From JAJNBA01 sp035696925 (GTDB taxonomy: Bacteria > Actinomycetota > UBA4738 > HRBIN12), in the NCBI GenBank assembly GCA_035696925.1, contig DASSDW010000020.1, positions 1-14,104 of the forward strand: 14,104 bases of DNA, written 5' to 3'. The translations under genes and the position numbers were made by a program. Positions 12,984 to 14,104 of the stretch are shown in pieces. How positions within the stretch are numbered: position 1 is the stretch's first letter; every line of letters begins with the position of its first letter. The notes beneath the pieces are model-generated. The model did no database searches. It was not told where the DNA came from and saw only the letters and a program-made list of their open reading frames with translations.

Positions 12984-13619
12984 TCACGTCAGTGCGACGG
13001 CCGCCGCCGCCACGAGCAGACCGACCCCGATCAACCGGGCGGACACTTCGCCATACGGCAGGACCTTCTGGACGAACACCGCGCCGGCGATCACGATCGC
13101 CCAGCCGAGCTGCATCGACGCGGCGAGGACGAGGACGGCCATCAGGCCGACACAGCAGCCGAGACACCAGATGCCGTGCTCGACGCCGAGCCGCACCGCC
13201 CCGCTCCGGTAGTGCTCCATCAGGAACGCGGCCGGGTTCCGGCATCGGCGGAGACACGCCGACTTCAGCGGGCTGAGCTCGTAGAGGCCGGCCACGCCCA
13301 GGACGACAGGCACGGTCAAGCCCATCGCACGCTCCATGGCCACGTACGGCACCAGCCCCACGACGCTCCAGACCGCCAGGTACCCCACGGCCATCCCCAT
13401 GCGCGATCCTCGGGAGAGGAGCAAGAGAGGCGCGATCGATGGCAGCATCATCGCCGCCATCATCAGCGACCACCCAACGGTGAAGCCGAGGAATCCCATC
13501 GGGGGCTCGTACGACACGAGCGCCGCCCAGGCGACCGCGGATGCCGCGACGAGGGCGGCCAGCGCGATGATCGTCGTCCGGTCGACCGCGACGGGTCTCG
13601 GTCCGCGAGGCTCCAGCAT
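12984..13619 (-). CDS. DUF2182 family membrane protein (predicted metal-binding)
   Basis: A 211-residue polytopic membrane protein of DUF2182. Signature motifs are WSLMMAAMMLPSIAP (50-64), YELSPLKSACLRRCRNP (113-129, Cys122 and Cys126), EHGIWCLGCCVGLM (147-160, His148, Cys152, Cys155, Cys156) and QKVLPYG (184-190). About five or six membrane spans. The Cys, His and Met residues placed in or near membrane segments are the basis for the family's predicted metal binding; transport has not been shown to my knowledge. AGGAG lies 3 bases before the ATG at 13619. It is the first gene of a two-gene operon with the Cys-rich DUF1326 gene, and both may handle the same ion. Confidence 0.87.
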   Translation of the reverse strand: MLEPRGPRPVAVDRTTIIALAALVAASAVAWAALVSYEPPMGFLGFTVGWSLMMAAMMLPSIAPLLLLSRGSRMGMAVGYLAVWSVVGLVPYVAMERAMGLTVPVVLGVAGLYELSPLKSACLRRCRNPAAFLMEHYRSGAVRLGVEHGIWCLGCCVGLMAVLVLAASMQLGWAIVIAGAVFVQKVLPYGEVSARLIGVGLLVAAAAVALT

Positions 13620-13648
13620 CTGCTCCTGACCGTCGGCTGTTCGCCCGG

Positions 13649-13654
13649 AGCGTA
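13649..13654 (-). promoter_or_regulatory. Putative -10 box of the DUF2182-DUF1326 operon
   Basis: TACGCT on the minus strand is 29 bases upstream of the DUF2182 start and fits TANNNT. No -35 box is recognisable. The 109-base gap to the next gene shows no terminator hairpin I could identify. Confidence 0.25.
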
Positions 13655-13728
13655 CCGCCGCGAGACGGACCGTCCCTCCGAGAGCCCCCGATCGATCTAC
13701 TCAGACCCGGCCCCGCCGCCGGTCGTCC

Positions 13729-14019
13729 TCAGCCTCGCTCGCGGGCCAATGCCTGGAGCCCAGAGACGCTCGGCGCATCGACCGGCGTCGCTTCGCGGAG
13801 GAGCGCCCGCAAGCCGCCTCGTTGGCTCTCCTTGCGATCGCCGGTCACGATCGGCGAGCGCGCGAGCGCTTCCACCTGTCCGAGGTGCACGAGCTCGACA
13901 TCACCGCGGCGCTCGATCTGGAGCGACCCGATCGCCGACCACTGGCGGATCGCCCTCACCTCTACGTTCAGCAGCTCGGCGGCGCTCTCGATCGTCACCG
14001 ATCCGTCCTCGCCCACCAT
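13729..14019 (-). CDS. Small helix-turn-helix (MerR/excisionase-type) DNA-binding protein
   Basis: A 96-residue protein. Residues 7-53 (SVTIESAAELLNVEVRAIRQW, then IGSLQIERRGDVELVHLGQVEALA) have the winged-helix layout of MerR-like or HTH_17 domains: a first helix at AAELLN, a recognition helix at VRAIRQWS, then a beta wing. The C-terminal 40 residues are charged and end in GLQALARERG, with no metal or ligand motif. The ATG at 14019 has GGAGGA five bases upstream. Two perfect inverted repeats (14041-14068, 14072-14090) occupy its promoter region, which suggests autoregulation or control by another repressor. It could also be a subunit of a larger regulator; targets are unknown. Confidence 0.72.
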   Translation of the reverse strand: MVGEDGSVTIESAAELLNVEVRAIRQWSAIGSLQIERRGDVELVHLGQVEALARSPIVTGDRKESQRGGLRALLREATPVDAPSVSGLQALARERG

Positions 14020-14040
14020 CGTGTCCTCCGTCCGTCACGG

Positions 14041-14068
14041 AACGTCATGAGAGTCGTCGGATGACGTT
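14041..14068. promoter_or_regulatory. Perfect 8-base inverted repeat (operator candidate)
   Basis: AACGTCAT (14041-14048) and ATGACGTT (14061-14068) are exact reverse complements with a 12-base spacer. The repeat lies 22-49 bases upstream of the helix-turn-helix gene start. It includes a possible -10 box, TAACGT on the minus strand (14064-14069), as an operator blocking transcription would. Confidence 0.5.
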
Positions 14069-14071
14069 AGA

Positions 14072-14090
14072 TGGTCCACATGGAGGACCA
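14072..14090. promoter_or_regulatory. Second inverted repeat (operator candidate)
   Basis: TGGTCC (14072-14077) and GGACCA (14085-14090) are exact reverse complements with a 7-base spacer. Read on the minus strand the region is also a direct repeat, ATGTGGTCC then ATGTGGACC, at a 12-base period. It covers the expected -35 area of the helix-turn-helix gene. Confidence 0.45.
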
Positions 14091-14104
14091 CATCTGCCGT
14101 CGGT

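Overview
This is a 14.1-kb, GC-rich chromosomal segment, most likely from a deep-branching or uncultured member of the Actinomycetota. The reasons are: strongly GC-biased third codon positions, many GTG starts, several genes with a TANNNT -10 box only 6-9 bases before the start and no Shine-Dalgarno (leaderless style), a coenzyme F420 gene (cofC), and a cofC / ddl / HU cluster resembling the mycobacterial hupB-cofC-gpsA-ddlA neighbourhood. The species cannot be named from the sequence. I see no insertion sequences, phage genes or CRISPR arrays. It reads as ordinary housekeeping chromosome with a few poorly characterised gene pairs.

Left part (1-4106). A minus-strand operon runs plsC -> trans-sulfuration enzyme -> ddl (cut by the window edge), coupling phospholipid, sulfur amino acid and cell-wall precursor genes. 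Divergent from it are cofC and a degenerate cold-shock-domain protein. A convergent HU gene with a clear promoter and a tRNA-Gln(CTG) follow. gpsA, usual between the acyltransferase/cofC genes and ddl, is absent here and the PLP enzyme sits in its place.

Middle part (4107-8995). A minus-strand unit encodes a YihY/BrkB membrane protein, a bacterial topoisomerase IB coupled to it by an ATGA overlap, and a probable 38-residue membrane-anchored peptide. Divergent to this is a small zinc-ribbon-like protein whose stop codon overlaps, in a CTAG, the stop of a class A penicillin-binding protein with a long Pro/Ser tail.

Right part (8996-14104). A Thermus-type NADP isocitrate dehydrogenase carries Asp where the catalytic Tyr is expected. 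It is followed by a terminator-like hairpin, a small Arg-rich protein, a beta-hydroxyacid dehydrogenase and a tRNA-Glu(CTC). A DinB-fold protein then converges on a DUF2182-DUF1326 operon, again with CTAG-overlapping stops. A small helix-turn-helix protein preceded by two perfect inverted repeats ends the window.

The best leads for something new are the Cys-rich DUF2182/DUF1326 pair, the HTH gene with its two operator-like palindromes, the Tyr-to-Asp change in the dehydrogenase, and the plsC gene that appears to start at ACG.
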